DNA from: Microbulbifer sp. TB1203
GTDB lineage: Bacteria; Pseudomonadota; Gammaproteobacteria; Pseudomonadales; Cellvibrionaceae
Direction: 5' to 3'
NCBI RefSeq assembly: GCF_030997045.1
Contig: NZ_CP116899.1
Location: 2,429,501 to 2,493,500 of the forward strand
DNA length: 64,000 bases
Shown: positions 1-8,410 of the stretch, one piece after another
Layout of the letters: each line of letters opens with the position of its first letter
Position numbering within the stretch: the first letter of the stretch is position 1
Notes under the pieces: model-generated
Told to the model about the DNA's origin: nothing
The model's input: only the letters and a program-made list of their open reading frames with translations
The model's database searches: none
Made by a program: the position numbers and the translations under genes

Positions 1-430
1 GGGGCTCGCCGTCTCTGTTTCGCTGCACGTGGCCGCGGGAGCGCACCCAGACGATACCGCCGTCCCGGTGCCAGAGGCGGAACTCCACATCCAGCGGCAG
101 CCGCTCGCGAACATGGTCTTCGAGCGCCTGCTCGACGCGGGGCAGGTCCTCCGGCAAGGTGCGCTTCTTCCACTGGGCGAATGGGCTTCCGCCTTCCGTG
201 TCCACCTGACTGAATTCGAAGCCGAGGATGGCCCAGCAGACCCGATCCAGGATTATCTCATCACTGCGCAGATCCCACTCCCAGAGGCCATCACCGATGT
301 CGGCAAGTGCCTGCAGCAGGCGTTGCAAATAAGTCGGTTGCGCGGACTCGGGGCCCGGCACTTGTGGTGCAGCCAACTGCAGCGGGAATGCGGCTTGTCC
401 GGAAGAGGGTCGCTCGAGCACTCGGATCAC
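1..430 (-). CDS. PAS-domain sensory/signalling protein, N-terminal part (cut by window edge)
   Basis: Translating the complement gives an open frame that runs off the window at base 1. After about 40 residues it shows a PAS fold pattern: a helix followed by DGLWEWDL, then EDLPRVEQALEDH, and a strand VEFRLWHRDGGIVWVRSRG, the usual PAS/PAC ending. PAS domains sense small ligands or redox state and usually precede GGDEF, EAL or histidine kinase domains; the output domain is outside the window. No ATG is available. A GTG at 428-430 is the first plausible start after an in-frame stop, with no clear ribosome binding site, so the start is uncertain. No signal peptide or membrane segment is visible in this part. 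Confidence 0.65.
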   Translation of the reverse strand, partial: MIRVLERPSSGQAAFPLQLAAPQVPGPESAQPTYLQRLLQALADIGDGLWEWDLRSDEIILDRVCWAILGFEFSQVDTEGGSPFAQWKKRTLPEDLPRVEQALEDHVRERLPLDVEFRLWHRDGGIVWVRSRGHVQRNRDGEP

Positions 431-541
431 TATGGTTACCAGTCAGTTACCGGCTAGTGAAACACTTATCCCCGCACAGGGGAAGAGTACAGGATTGCAC
501 TGCCGAAGCTGCTCACAAAGTGAGAGTTGAGTGCTCCTCAA

Positions 542-567
542 AAAAAAGGGCCCCGCAAGCGGGGCCA
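542..567 (-). terminator. Rho-independent terminator (minus strand)
   Basis: Minus-strand stem GGCCCCGC, loop TTGC or similar, stem GCGGGGCC, followed by a run of eight T residues. It lies upstream of the PAS gene, so it closes a transcript coming from the right, consistent with the small RNA. Confidence 0.75.
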
Positions 568-664
568 TAATCAGCGATGATGAGAGAAAACGGGAAGTCA
601 CGCATTAATAACTTTTGCCATAACCCGTGATGGATTCCCGGAGCGCGGGCCTTGCGGCCCACAG
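542..664 (-). ncRNA. Candidate sigma-54-dependent small RNA, about 120 nt
   Basis: On the minus strand a sigma-54 type promoter (-24 GG at 688-689, -12 GC at 676-677) predicts a start near 664. About 100 nt downstream a GC-rich stem-loop ending in eight T residues marks the RNA end. Between them no convincing ORF with a ribosome binding site is present. The predicted RNA begins with a hairpin (GGGCC-GCAA-GGCCC). One A-rich stretch at the predicted start matches the pattern AANAANAA seen in Hfq/Crc-binding RNAs such as CrcZ, but a single match is weak. It does not resemble Qrr RNAs. Function unknown. Confidence 0.5.
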
Positions 665-673
665 TTATTGTTA

Positions 674-692
674 AAGCAATCGCTGTGCCAAG
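674..692 (-). promoter_or_regulatory. Sigma-54 (-24/-12) promoter
   Basis: The complement reads TTGGCACAGCGATTGCTTT, matching the consensus TGGCAC-N5-TTGC with exact GG-to-GC spacing. It points into a region that has no gene but ends in a strong terminator, so it most likely drives the small RNA. Sigma-54 promoters need an enhancer-binding activator; no obvious activator gene is in the window. Confidence 0.6.
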
Positions 693-883
693 TTTGCAAA
701 ACCCGTCTCCACGGGGCCTCTGTGGCCTTGTTCCGGGCCCGGCGGGGAGTCGCGTGAACCAGCGGGGCGCCAAAAACCGGGGGGGCGCACCAAAGCTGCG
801 CAATGTGACCCAAAGTTCTTAGTGGGTTCTCAAACTCTGGAACTGGGGTGTCTTGGGTCCAGAGGATGGGGTAGGATCACCCC

Positions 884-915
884 TTGAGCGGACTCCGCCG
901 AATCGGGCTATATAC
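884..915 (+). promoter_or_regulatory. Possible sigma-70 promoter of the desaturase
   Basis: TTGAGC and CTATAT are separated by about 18 bases, 50-80 bases before the start codon. Plausible only; no operator was recognised. Confidence 0.3.
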
Positions 916-967
916 CTATTACCCTGTTCTTCCCGGGCACCGCTGTAGCATATTGAAAGGTTGTACT

Positions 968-2131
968 ATGAATGCAGTATCCGAGACCCCGCAGCCCGCG
1001 ACGCCGCCGCGCCTGTGGGTCACCACCATCCTGTTTGCCAGCACAGCCCTGGCGGCGCTGATCCTCGTGCCGCTGTATGGCGTGCTCTACGGCTATCACT
1101 GGTACCAGTGGCTGGCCTTCGCCGTCTATGGCGCCCTGTGTGGTCTCTCCATCACCGCCGGCTACCACCGTCTGTGGTCGCACCGCACCTATGAGGCCCA
1201 CTGGTCCCTGCGGCTGTTTTTTGCCCTGTTTGGGGCCGCTGCGCTGCAGAACAGCGCGCTGGTCTGGTGTTCCGGCCACCGCCGCCATCACCGCCACGTG
1301 GACGACAACGAGCGCGATCCCTACTCTGCCAACCGCGGTTTCTGGTTTTCCCATATCGGTTGGATGCTGCGGGACTACCCCAGCGGCCAAGAGGATTTCG
1401 ACAACGCCAAGGACCTGCAGCGGGACAAGATCGTGATGTTCCAGCACAACCACTATGTCCCCTTGACTCTGGCCATGAACCTGGGCCTGCCGCTGCTGCT
1501 GGGATGGCTCACCGGCGATATCGTCGCCATGCTGTTGTTGGCCGGCGTGTTGCGCATCGTGGTCAATCATCACACCACCTTCTTTATCAACTCCCTGGCC
1601 CACATGTGGGGCCGCCGTCCCTACACCGATGAGAACACCGCGCGGGACAACGACCTGCTGGCGTTCCTCACCTTCGGCGAGGGATACCACAACTACCACC
1701 ACATCTTTCAGACCGATTACCGCAACGGCATCCGCTGGTACCACTGGGACCCCACCAAGTGGCTGATCAGAACCGCGAGCTGGCTGGGCCTGGCACACAA
1801 CCTGAAGACGGTGCCGGCGATGCGTATCCAGCGCGCCATGCTCACCATGCAGTTCAAGCGCGCGGAGCGGAAACTGGAGGAATCCAATCATCGGGACAGC
1901 TGGCGCCAACTGGTGGAAAAGGAAGCCCAGCAGTTTTCCGCGGCCCTGGCGGAGTGGAAGGAGCTGCAGGCCCAGCGCTACGAAAATGCCCGCGAGCGCC
2001 TGCTGGCCAGATGGGAGAGTGCGGCGATCCGCACCCGGGTGAAGGAACTGGAATACAGCCTGAAAATGCAGCGCAAACGGCTGAATATTATGATGGAGCA
2101 GTTCCACCTGTGTCCGGCGCAGGTGGCGTGA
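968..2131 (+). CDS. Fatty acid (acyl-CoA delta-9) desaturase
   Basis: 387 residues. Membrane di-iron desaturase that introduces a cis double bond into saturated acyl chains, adjusting membrane fluidity. The three histidine boxes are visible: HRLWSH (67-72), HRRHH (104-108) and HNYHH (241-245), between paired hydrophobic segments (about 18-65 and 165-205). The start at 968 follows TTGAAAGG and is preferred to an upstream in-frame TTG at 884. After the catalytic core the last 85 residues are highly charged and probably form a coiled coil (RAERKLEES, QRYENARERL), a C-terminal extension seen in some gammaproteobacterial desaturases. It is monocistronic, with a terminator directly after the stop. 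Confident on family; substrate preference inferred. Confidence 0.93.
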   Translation: MNAVSETPQPATPPRLWVTTILFASTALAALILVPLYGVLYGYHWYQWLAFAVYGALCGLSITAGYHRLWSHRTYEAHWSLRLFFALFGAAALQNSALVWCSGHRRHHRHVDDNERDPYSANRGFWFSHIGWMLRDYPSGQEDFDNAKDLQRDKIVMFQHNHYVPLTLAMNLGLPLLLGWLTGDIVAMLLLAGVLRIVVNHHTTFFINSLAHMWGRRPYTDENTARDNDLLAFLTFGEGYHNYHHIFQTDYRNGIRWYHWDPTKWLIRTASWLGLAHNLKTVPAMRIQRAMLTMQFKRAERKLEESNHRDSWRQLVEKEAQQFSAALAEWKELQAQRYENARERLLARWESAAIRTRVKELEYSLKMQRKRLNIMMEQFHLCPAQVA

Positions 2132-2150
2132 CGTCTGCCACAAAAGCGAG

Positions 2151-2176
2151 AAGCGGGTCTTTGAGCCCGCTTTTTT
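2151..2176 (+). terminator. Rho-independent terminator after the desaturase
   Basis: AAGCGGG, loop, CCCGCTT, then TTTT, 20 bases after the stop codon. Confidence 0.85.
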
Positions 2177-2254
2177 GTTCCATGCAGTCGGAAAACAGGC
2201 ACGTCGCTGCGCTCCTTTGCCCATCCTACAAGGTAATAACCTCGATGCGAAGGC

Positions 2255-2510
2255 CCTGATGCCGGGTACTTCCTTGCGAGACTGTCTGCGAGAGGGACCT
2301 CGCGGACAAGCCTACAGGGACGTATTCACGGCGTGTCTCGCAAGGAAGTACCCGGTAGCAGGGTCGCCCATGGCTACGAATCAAGCGACTGGGCGATCCT
2401 GCTGTCGAGGGCTTTTTGCGGGACACGCTGTGAATACTTCCCTGTACGCTCGGCGTCGGCATCCATGCCTCCGACGGTCCCGCAAAAAGCCCTCGACATC
2501 AGGATCTTCA
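2255..2510. repeat. Two long hairpin repeats in opposite orientation (REP-like)
   Basis: Unit A has a stem of about 20 bp beginning CCGGGTACTTCCTTGCGAG and closing with its exact complement near 2350. Unit B has a 19-bp stem beginning CGAGGGCTTTTTGCGGGAC and closing near 2500. The stems differ, but the loops share one sequence in opposite orientation (CAGGGACGTATTCACGG in A; the complement, with small changes, in B). A third partial copy occurs near 32340-32420. These are intergenic structural repeats; no gene lies in this 430-base interval. Confidence 0.75.
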
Positions 2511-2562
2511 CATCACGTCCATTACCTAAATGAACAGGATTGCCCACTTTTTGTCTTGGGGA

Positions 2563-3024
2563 TTAGTCCGGTACACGCGCAGCGCGAATCTCTATTTCCA
2601 CCAGCCAGCCATCGACCACCAAACCCGCAATCTGAACGAAGGACCGCACCGGCTTTTGCGGGTTTTCTTCCGTCCCAAAAAATTTCTGGTAGCCGCGGTT
2701 GAAGCCGGCAAAATCTAGCTTGCCGTCCGGGCCGGCAACCGCAAAGGCGCGCACCTGCACGATATCGGACATGGACCAGCCCTGGCTCTCCAGTGTCTCT
2801 TTGAATTTCTCGAAGGTGCTGATCGCCTGCGCCTCCATATCCCCCCAGCTGCCATCCTCTTCGGGCGAGGCACCGGAGCCGCTCAGGTAGAGGGTCTCGG
2901 CGCCCGCCGGGATGGAAATGGTCTTGTAGAAAAGCTTTCCCTCTCCCTCCCTCTTTATCTCCGCCGCGTGTACTCCGGCGCTGAATAAACACGACAGAAG
3001 CAGAGAACCCACTATTTTTTTCAT
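2563..3024 (-). CDS. Exported RidA (YjgF/YER057c/UK114) family enamine/imine deaminase
   Basis: 153 residues. RidA proteins hydrolyse reactive 2-imino acids to keto acids and ammonia and are normally cytosolic. This one starts with a clear signal peptide (MKKIVGSLLLSCLFSAGVHA, cut near residue 20), so it should act in the periplasm. The family's catalytic arginine appears at R127 in PVRSFVQI, followed by the strand VEIEIRAA, so it is probably active. It is the last gene of a minus-strand operon; its ATG overlaps the stop of the cytochrome gene in TAATG, implying translational coupling. The upstream flavin amine oxidase would make imines, which suggests that this enzyme clears the oxidase product. 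The link to the oxidase is inference. Confidence 0.85.
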   Translation of the reverse strand: MKKIVGSLLLSCLFSAGVHAAEIKREGEGKLFYKTISIPAGAETLYLSGSGASPEEDGSWGDMEAQAISTFEKFKETLESQGWSMSDIVQVRAFAVAGPDGKLDFAGFNRGYQKFFGTEENPQKPVRSFVQIAGLVVDGWLVEIEIRAARVPD

Positions 3025-3683
3025 TACATACCTACCTTTTCGCTTGGTTTGATAACTGGCTCGAGCTGATTGATATAACTGATCACGTCGACCATGGCTT
3101 TGTCGTCTGGCAAGGCCTGTACCGCAGCGCGCATCTGTGCGCCGTAAGTATCCTTGGGGTGGCCGCCCCGATAGGCATTTTTGAAATTCCTGAGCTGGGT
3201 CAGCAGGTACCAGTCACTCTGCCCCACCAGGGCCGGAGCGCCCAGCGCCTCGTTGCCGCCGGCCCCGGCGCCGTGGCAGACGGCACAAGTCCTGTAGAGT
3301 TTTTCCCCCGCTGCCACGTCACCCTGCAGGGTGCCCTGCGCAGACTGTACGGACCACCCTCCGGCCCAGGTGACAATATCCGCGATATGCTCGTCCGACA
3401 GCTTGGCCGCCATGGGCTGCATAGCCAGCCCCTCTGTGTCCTTCGGGTGCTTCCCTCGCACACCCGCGCGGAACATTTCCAGCTGCCGCTTCAAATACCA
3501 GGGCTCCATACCGGCCAGTCGAGGAGCGCGCACCCCGATGTTGCCCCGCCCATCGACACCGTGACATGTGGTGCAATACCGATGGTCGTAAGGGGCCTGC
3601 GGCTGAACCGGCTCAGCCGCAATAAGCGGCCCGGACATCAGGCCGATCAAACACAGCGCTGAGGTAAACAGTCTGGTGGTCAT
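3024..3683 (-). CDS. Periplasmic diheme c-type cytochrome (cytochrome c4-like)
   Basis: 219 residues with a signal peptide (MTTRLFTSALCLIGLMSGPLIAA) and two heme-binding motifs, CTTCH (37-41) and CAVCH (134-138), each in a roughly 100-residue repeat with similar flanks (PRLAGMEPWYLKRQL and PALVGQSDWYLLTQL). This is the tandem two-domain layout of cytochrome c4. It lies 29 bases after the flavin amine oxidase gene and overlaps the RidA gene start by one base. As I recall, some flavin amine oxidases (nicotine oxidoreductase NicA2) use a cytochrome c as electron acceptor, so this cytochrome probably takes electrons from the oxidase and passes them to the terminal respiratory chain. The partner assignment is inference from order. 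Confidence 0.9.
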   Translation of the reverse strand: MTTRLFTSALCLIGLMSGPLIAAEPVQPQAPYDHRYCTTCHGVDGRGNIGVRAPRLAGMEPWYLKRQLEMFRAGVRGKHPKDTEGLAMQPMAAKLSDEHIADIVTWAGGWSVQSAQGTLQGDVAAGEKLYRTCAVCHGAGAGGNEALGAPALVGQSDWYLLTQLRNFKNAYRGGHPKDTYGAQMRAAVQALPDDKAMVDVISYINQLEPVIKPSEKVGM

Positions 3684-3712
3684 TATTCTCTCCGGAACTC
3701 CGAGTAACGACC

Positions 3713-5299
3713 TCAGGCCGCGTGCGTAGCTGTGGATTGCAGCCGGTGGGCAAAGTCGGCCAGGGCGCGGTGCGTCGACTGAATCGCACTTTCCTGCCAG
3801 GCGACATGCGTGCTCACCTGATCGCCGATAAAGTAATGCCGCCCGTTCGCCGGCTGTACCAGGGTCGCCATCATGGCTTCCTCAGTGGAGTTGAGGGCCC
3901 GGTAGCTTTCAGTCCAGCGGGCGGCACAACCCAGCATATGATTGATCCGGTGCCAGGCGATGGTGATACCTTTCTCGACCTGCTGGCGATAATCCGGGTG
4001 CACTTTTTCCCCCTGCTGCAACAGCGCTTCGATGCGCTGCCCCTGGGTCATATTGGTAAAATGCATTCCGCCGACAAAGTCATAGGCGGCGAGGACAATG
4101 CCTTTTTCCTTATGAATACCATGTGGCGGGTACCAGATCTGCCTGATGGGTGCGTTGACCCAGGTGATGCCGCCATAGATATCCTCGTCCTCCCAGAAAC
4201 GGGTCCTGGCCTGGAATGCCGCCTTGTAGGCCCGACCGCGGCGGATATGCTCCATGGCCTGCAGGTACTCGGTCGGGAAGTTGTTTGGAATGCCGGTCAG
4301 CAGGTGAGAGGGAATGCAGTTGAACACAGTGTCCACCTGCAAAAGCTCGCGCGCGCCGTCCTGGCCGTAGACCACATCCACGCCGTCGTCCTTGATGGTG
4401 ATCGCCGTCACCGGCGCGCGATATTTAACGCGATCACCCAGCTGGCGCAGGAAACCTTTGATAATCATGTCCATGCCGCCGACGGGTTGCATCAGTACGG
4501 GGCCGGTCTCCCCTTCGTTAGCCGTCAGTGACAACTGCACGAACTCGGACTGCATCAGATCCCTGAACGCAATCATATCTTTCTGGGTACCGTGGTCCAG
4601 GAATCCACCGCTGGCATAACCCGCGCGGAGACTGCCCTTGTACAGCAGGTCTTCACTCAGGTCGCCGAAGGAACGGATGATTTCCAGCAGGGATTCGATC
4701 TCGCCCTCCGCAAACGGCCCGTCGAGCTCCGCCTGTGTCAGTGACTTGGAGAACAGCTCCGCCAGAAAGCCGCGCACATTAGTGCTGTATTCGGCATTTC
4801 TTATCGGCCTGCCGCCCATGATCCCGTCGTCCTGGAAGTAGGCGGTTTTATTCTCGTTGATAAACAGTTCCAGCTCGACCCCAAGTTCGCGGCAATAGCG
4901 CAACACGCTGCGGTGAGTGCTGGGAATGCGCGCGGCACCGGCATTGAAATAGAGGTGAGGCTCATCGTCGAATTCACAGTACTGTCGGTTGCCGATCTCA
5001 TCGATCAGATCGCCGTGGCGCACGGTGAAAACTCGGCCGCCAGCGCGATGGGAAGCTTCCAGAACGGTAACCTCGTGACCGGCTTTCATCAGCTCATAGG
5101 CGGCGGTGAGTCCGGAAATACCGCCGCCCAGTATGGCTACCCGTCGTTTGACCCTCCCCAGTTGCGCGGTATCCGGTTGGGCGACAGCGGTTGCCTGCGG
5201 AAGCATCCCCAGCGCGGAGCCGGTCTTTATCAGGGCGCCGCTGCCGAATGTGAGGCCCAGAAGCTGTAAAAAATCCCTTCGGCTGACGAATTTTTCCAC
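3713..5299 (-). CDS. Tat-exported flavin monoamine/amino-acid oxidase (dehydrogenase)
   Basis: 528 residues. FAD-dependent amine oxidase family (PF01593), oxidising amines or L-amino acids to imines. A twin-arginine signal is present at the start (SRRDFLQLLGL, residues 6-16), so the folded holoenzyme is exported by Tat. The FAD-binding Rossmann motif GGGISG (58-63), ribose-binding E81 and the GGRV motif (88-91) follow. The C-terminal YFIGDQVSTHVAWQESAI matches the second FAD contact of the family. It lies between a TonB-dependent receptor (103-base gap) and a cytochrome c gene. With no cytosolic access, electrons probably go to that cytochrome rather than to oxygen. The substrate cannot be read from the sequence. 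Confidence 0.88.
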   Translation of the reverse strand: MEKFVSRRDFLQLLGLTFGSGALIKTGSALGMLPQATAVAQPDTAQLGRVKRRVAILGGGISGLTAAYELMKAGHEVTVLEASHRAGGRVFTVRHGDLIDEIGNRQYCEFDDEPHLYFNAGAARIPSTHRSVLRYCRELGVELELFINENKTAYFQDDGIMGGRPIRNAEYSTNVRGFLAELFSKSLTQAELDGPFAEGEIESLLEIIRSFGDLSEDLLYKGSLRAGYASGGFLDHGTQKDMIAFRDLMQSEFVQLSLTANEGETGPVLMQPVGGMDMIIKGFLRQLGDRVKYRAPVTAITIKDDGVDVVYGQDGARELLQVDTVFNCIPSHLLTGIPNNFPTEYLQAMEHIRRGRAYKAAFQARTRFWEDEDIYGGITWVNAPIRQIWYPPHGIHKEKGIVLAAYDFVGGMHFTNMTQGQRIEALLQQGEKVHPDYRQQVEKGITIAWHRINHMLGCAARWTESYRALNSTEEAMMATLVQPANGRHYFIGDQVSTHVAWQESAIQSTHRALADFAHRLQSTATHAA

Positions 5300-5402
5300 G
5301 AGTACCTCCCGGAGGTCATAACAAATCTCAAGCTTTGAAGTTCAGGCCGGTGCCGGTGGGGAGCCCCACACGGACCGATCCCGAACATCAAATTCCATTC
5401 AA

Positions 5403-8027
5403 CTAAAAATCCGCGTTCAGCCTGAGGTAGTAAAAACTGCCCTGCCAACTGACCGCTGTGTCGGTGGGATAAGAGGCTCCACAGCAGTAATCGTCGAGTT
5501 CGTCCTTCTCCGGGTATTCGTCGAAAATGTTGCGTCCGCCGACGGCGAGGGAATACATCTCGTTAAATTGATAGCTGCCCTCGATATCCACCATCACCAC
5601 CGGATCGAACTCCTGCACCGCCAGGCCGTCATCCGCAGCATTGGAGTTTTCGTAGGAGCCGTAATAATTGGCCCTGGCCATCAGGGACAAGTCGCCGAAC
5701 GAGTGTCGCGCGGTAAACACCCCGCGCCAGTTCGGGTTGAGGTTCTCGAAATCGAACTGGTCTTCCTCGTTGAGGAATTCACTGGGGTCGGAATCGAACT
5801 CTGTAGTGTTATAGTTCAAAGAAGCCGTCAGCGTGGTCGAGGAACCGTTGCTCCAGTCCAACGGATAGGTGGCGACGATGTCCACACCCTCGGTGACCGT
5901 GTCAAAGGCGTTGGCAAAATAGAATACGCCGCCGATGGTTTCGGCTCCGGATACACCAGCGCCTACCAGGGCCAGATAGTTGTTGTAGGCATCCCCCGCC
6001 GACGGATCCGTGGAAACGTCCAGGGTGGAGATTGCATAGGTGCGGTCCTCGATGGCGATATGATAGAAATCCACGGTGACATCCAACTCGCCCAGGCTGG
6101 AGGTAAAGCCGAGTGTATAGTTGGTGGATGTCTCGGGCTCCAATGGCGATGAACCGAGGGCGAGTGCCACATCGCTGCTGGCCGGGAACAGGCCGGTCGC
6201 CACCGGGAGGCCGTTGGGCAGGCGGGTGGATACATTTGTGGTGCCCTGCTGGCCCGGAGTGGGCGCCCGGAAGCCGGTGCCGATCGAACTGCGAATCCCG
6301 AAGTTTTCGTTGATGCTCAACTTGCCGGCGAGCTTGCCGACCACCTCGGAATCGAAATCGGAGTAATCCTCGTAGCGCAGGGCTCCCTGCAGGAACAGGC
6401 GATCGGTCACATCGGCACTGATATCCAGGTAGGCGGCGTAGGAATCCCGCGAATAGGTACCGGAGTACTCCGGGGAGTAGCCGGGGAATCCATTGGAGCC
6501 CACACCCACCACCTGGTACACCGGGTCTTCCGGGTCGGCACAGTTGAGGCTGGAACCACTGCCGATGGCACTCAGGCCCGCGACGGTCGCGGTACCGTCG
6601 TCGTTGCACAGGTCCCAAGGGTCTGTTACCGCATAGGGGCCGGCAACGTAGGAGGTTTCCTCGCCCTCCACAATCTCATAGGACTCATCCAGGTAGCTGG
6701 CACCGAACGCCAGCAGCACGGGGCCCACTGCATCGGTACCGATCTCGTAGGAGAAATCCGCCTGGACCTGCATTTCTTCGTTGATCAGGTCACCGGGGCG
6801 GAAGGAAGTGGGGGAATCCGGCCCCATTGATGGGTTGACCGTATTGACCAAGGTGTATTCGACTTCGCTGTTTCCACTCCGTGCGCTGAAATCGTAACTC
6901 AGGCCGCTGCCAAATTCGCCACGCCATCCGGCCACCAGCGAGTAGTCGTAGACCTCGCCAAAAAAGCGTGGGGTAAATCCACCGGGAAACTTTTCCAAGG
7001 GGCTGTAAATGGAGCCGTCCGCCTCGCGCAGATCCTCGATGGTCCCATTGCCGGGATAGCGGTAATAGAAGCTGCCGTCGGCTTCGCTCCTGGAGTAGTT
7101 GCCGAAGGCGTAGAATTCGGAATTCGCGCCCAGTTCATAGCCGCTGTTAAAGAACAGCCGAGTCGCTTCGCTGTTCGGCTGGCCCCACGGCTGCACATGA
7201 TCCCCCGGACCTACGTTCGCACCGGCGGTCGCCGCCATGAAATCCTCGTCCTCGGTATAGGCCGTATAGGAAGCCGTGGAGTCGTAGACCGGATTGGACT
7301 GATCCAGGCAGAACCAGGGTTCACAGTACTGCTCGCCGCGCTCTGTGGCATCGGCTTCCGACCACTCGCCGGACAGGCTGAGGAAACCGTTGGCGCCGAG
7401 CGCTAGTCCCCAGTTTCCCTGAATTGTGGTCTGGGCACCGTCACCCTCGCTGTAGTCCCCGCCCTCCACGGTGAGACTGCCGCCCTCGCTGTTGTCTTTG
7501 AGGATAAAATTGATCACCCCGGCAATGGCATCCGAGCCGTACTGGGCCGCGGCGCCGTCCCTCAGGACCTCCACGCTTTTGAGCGCGGCGGTGGGAATAG
7601 TGGCTATATCCGGCCCCTGTGTGCCGGCCCCGCCGATCTCCACCAATGCGGCCCGGTGCCGACGCTTGGAATTCACCAGCACCAGGGTCTTGTCCGTGGG
7701 CATGCCCCGCAACTGGGCGGGGCGGATAAAAGTGCTGCCGTCGTTGATCGGCTGCCGTGAAACGTTGTAGGAAGGGACCAGGGTCTTGAGGACATCGTTG
7801 GTATCCGTATAGGCCACCTCCTCGATCGTATCGCTGTTGAAAACATCCACCGGCACGGGGGAATCGGAAACCGTCCTGGGCCGCCCCCGGCTGCCGGTTA
7901 CAGCGACCTCTTCCATGATCTGATAGGCATCTTCTTGGGAGAAAGCGGGCGCCCCCACGCCCAGAGTGGAACTCACGGCGAGTGCCAGGGCACTCATTTT
8001 GAACAGATCGGGATTGGACTTATTCAT
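5403..8027 (-). CDS. TonB-dependent outer-membrane receptor
   Basis: 874 residues from the ATG at 8027; a longer frame to 8150 lacks a signal peptide before it. The signal peptide ends near VGAPAFS. A likely TonB box (MEEVAVTG) and a plug domain follow (VLKTLVPSYN, IRPAQLRGM, VEVLRDGAAAQYGSDAIAGVINFIL, around 45-185). The 22-strand barrel ends in the typical aromatic terminus (YYLRLNADF). It belongs to the large iron- or substrate-uptake receptor group. It is the first gene of an operon with the exported amine oxidase, cytochrome and RidA, so its ligand is probably a nitrogenous compound processed by them. A CadC-like regulator is transcribed divergently 384 bases away and may control it. Confidence 0.93.
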   Translation of the reverse strand: MNKSNPDLFKMSALALAVSSTLGVGAPAFSQEDAYQIMEEVAVTGSRGRPRTVSDSPVPVDVFNSDTIEEVAYTDTNDVLKTLVPSYNVSRQPINDGSTFIRPAQLRGMPTDKTLVLVNSKRRHRAALVEIGGAGTQGPDIATIPTAALKSVEVLRDGAAAQYGSDAIAGVINFILKDNSEGGSLTVEGGDYSEGDGAQTTIQGNWGLALGANGFLSLSGEWSEADATERGEQYCEPWFCLDQSNPVYDSTASYTAYTEDEDFMAATAGANVGPGDHVQPWGQPNSEATRLFFNSGYELGANSEFYAFGNYSRSEADGSFYYRYPGNGTIEDLREADGSIYSPLEKFPGGFTPRFFGEVYDYSLVAGWRGEFGSGLSYDFSARSGNSEVEYTLVNTVNPSMGPDSPTSFRPGDLINEEMQVQADFSYEIGTDAVGPVLLAFGASYLDESYEIVEGEETSYVAGPYAVTDPWDLCNDDGTATVAGLSAIGSGSSLNCADPEDPVYQVVGVGSNGFPGYSPEYSGTYSRDSYAAYLDISADVTDRLFLQGALRYEDYSDFDSEVVGKLAGKLSINENFGIRSSIGTGFRAPTPGQQGTTNVSTRLPNGLPVATGLFPASSDVALALGSSPLEPETSTNYTLGFTSSLGELDVTVDFYHIAIEDRTYAISTLDVSTDPSAGDAYNNYLALVGAGVSGAETIGGVFYFANAFDTVTEGVDIVATYPLDWSNGSSTTLTASLNYNTTEFDSDPSEFLNEEDQFDFENLNPNWRGVFTARHSFGDLSLMARANYYGSYENSNAADDGLAVQEFDPVVMVDIEGSYQFNEMYSLAVGGRNIFDEYPEKDELDDYCCGASYPTDTAVSWQGSFYYLRLNADF

Positions 8028-8410
8028 TTCTCTACTAGCTCCCCAAATAATCGAACAGAACGGCTTACAGGCAAAACAGCCCGAAGCACCCCGCCTGCCC
8101 TTTACCAGGCACAGAAGATCTCGCGCTCTTTTGTGTCTGCCTGGTCGCACGCCTATCGGCGGTGCGGGACGGGAACATTTGTATGCCCGAAGGACCCTGA
8201 AAGTCCTCCTGCAAACCTCCTATATTCCTCCCAATTAGCTCCCACACCTGAATGCGGGGTAAGGTGGCATGGAAGTTGCACCGTCGATTAATGGGATAGA
8301 CAGGTGCGGCCGGCCAGACGCTGTCAGCACAACACAATAAAAAGGTGCCTGATCGCCAGAGCACCGGATGCGACCGACATCCCTCCCTAACGGCGACATT
8401 GGTGTGCGAC
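8028..8410. other. Divergent intergenic region
   Basis: 383 bases between the TonB receptor and the membrane regulator. It must hold both promoters. Short open frames here have no ribosome binding sites and no recognisable product. I could not identify a specific operator. Confidence 0.4.

Noticed and set aside
598..813. Small minus-strand ORFs between the PAS and desaturase genes
   Set aside because: They overlap each other in two frames, lack ribosome sites and cover the sigma-54 promoter; a non-coding RNA fits better.
908..2224. 438-codon minus-strand frame over the desaturase
   Set aside because: Low-complexity shadow (runs of Gln, Val, Gly) of a gene with all three histidine boxes.
2255..2510. 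Possible CRISPR array
   Set aside because: Only two long hairpins with different stems; no regularly spaced direct repeats and no cas genes.
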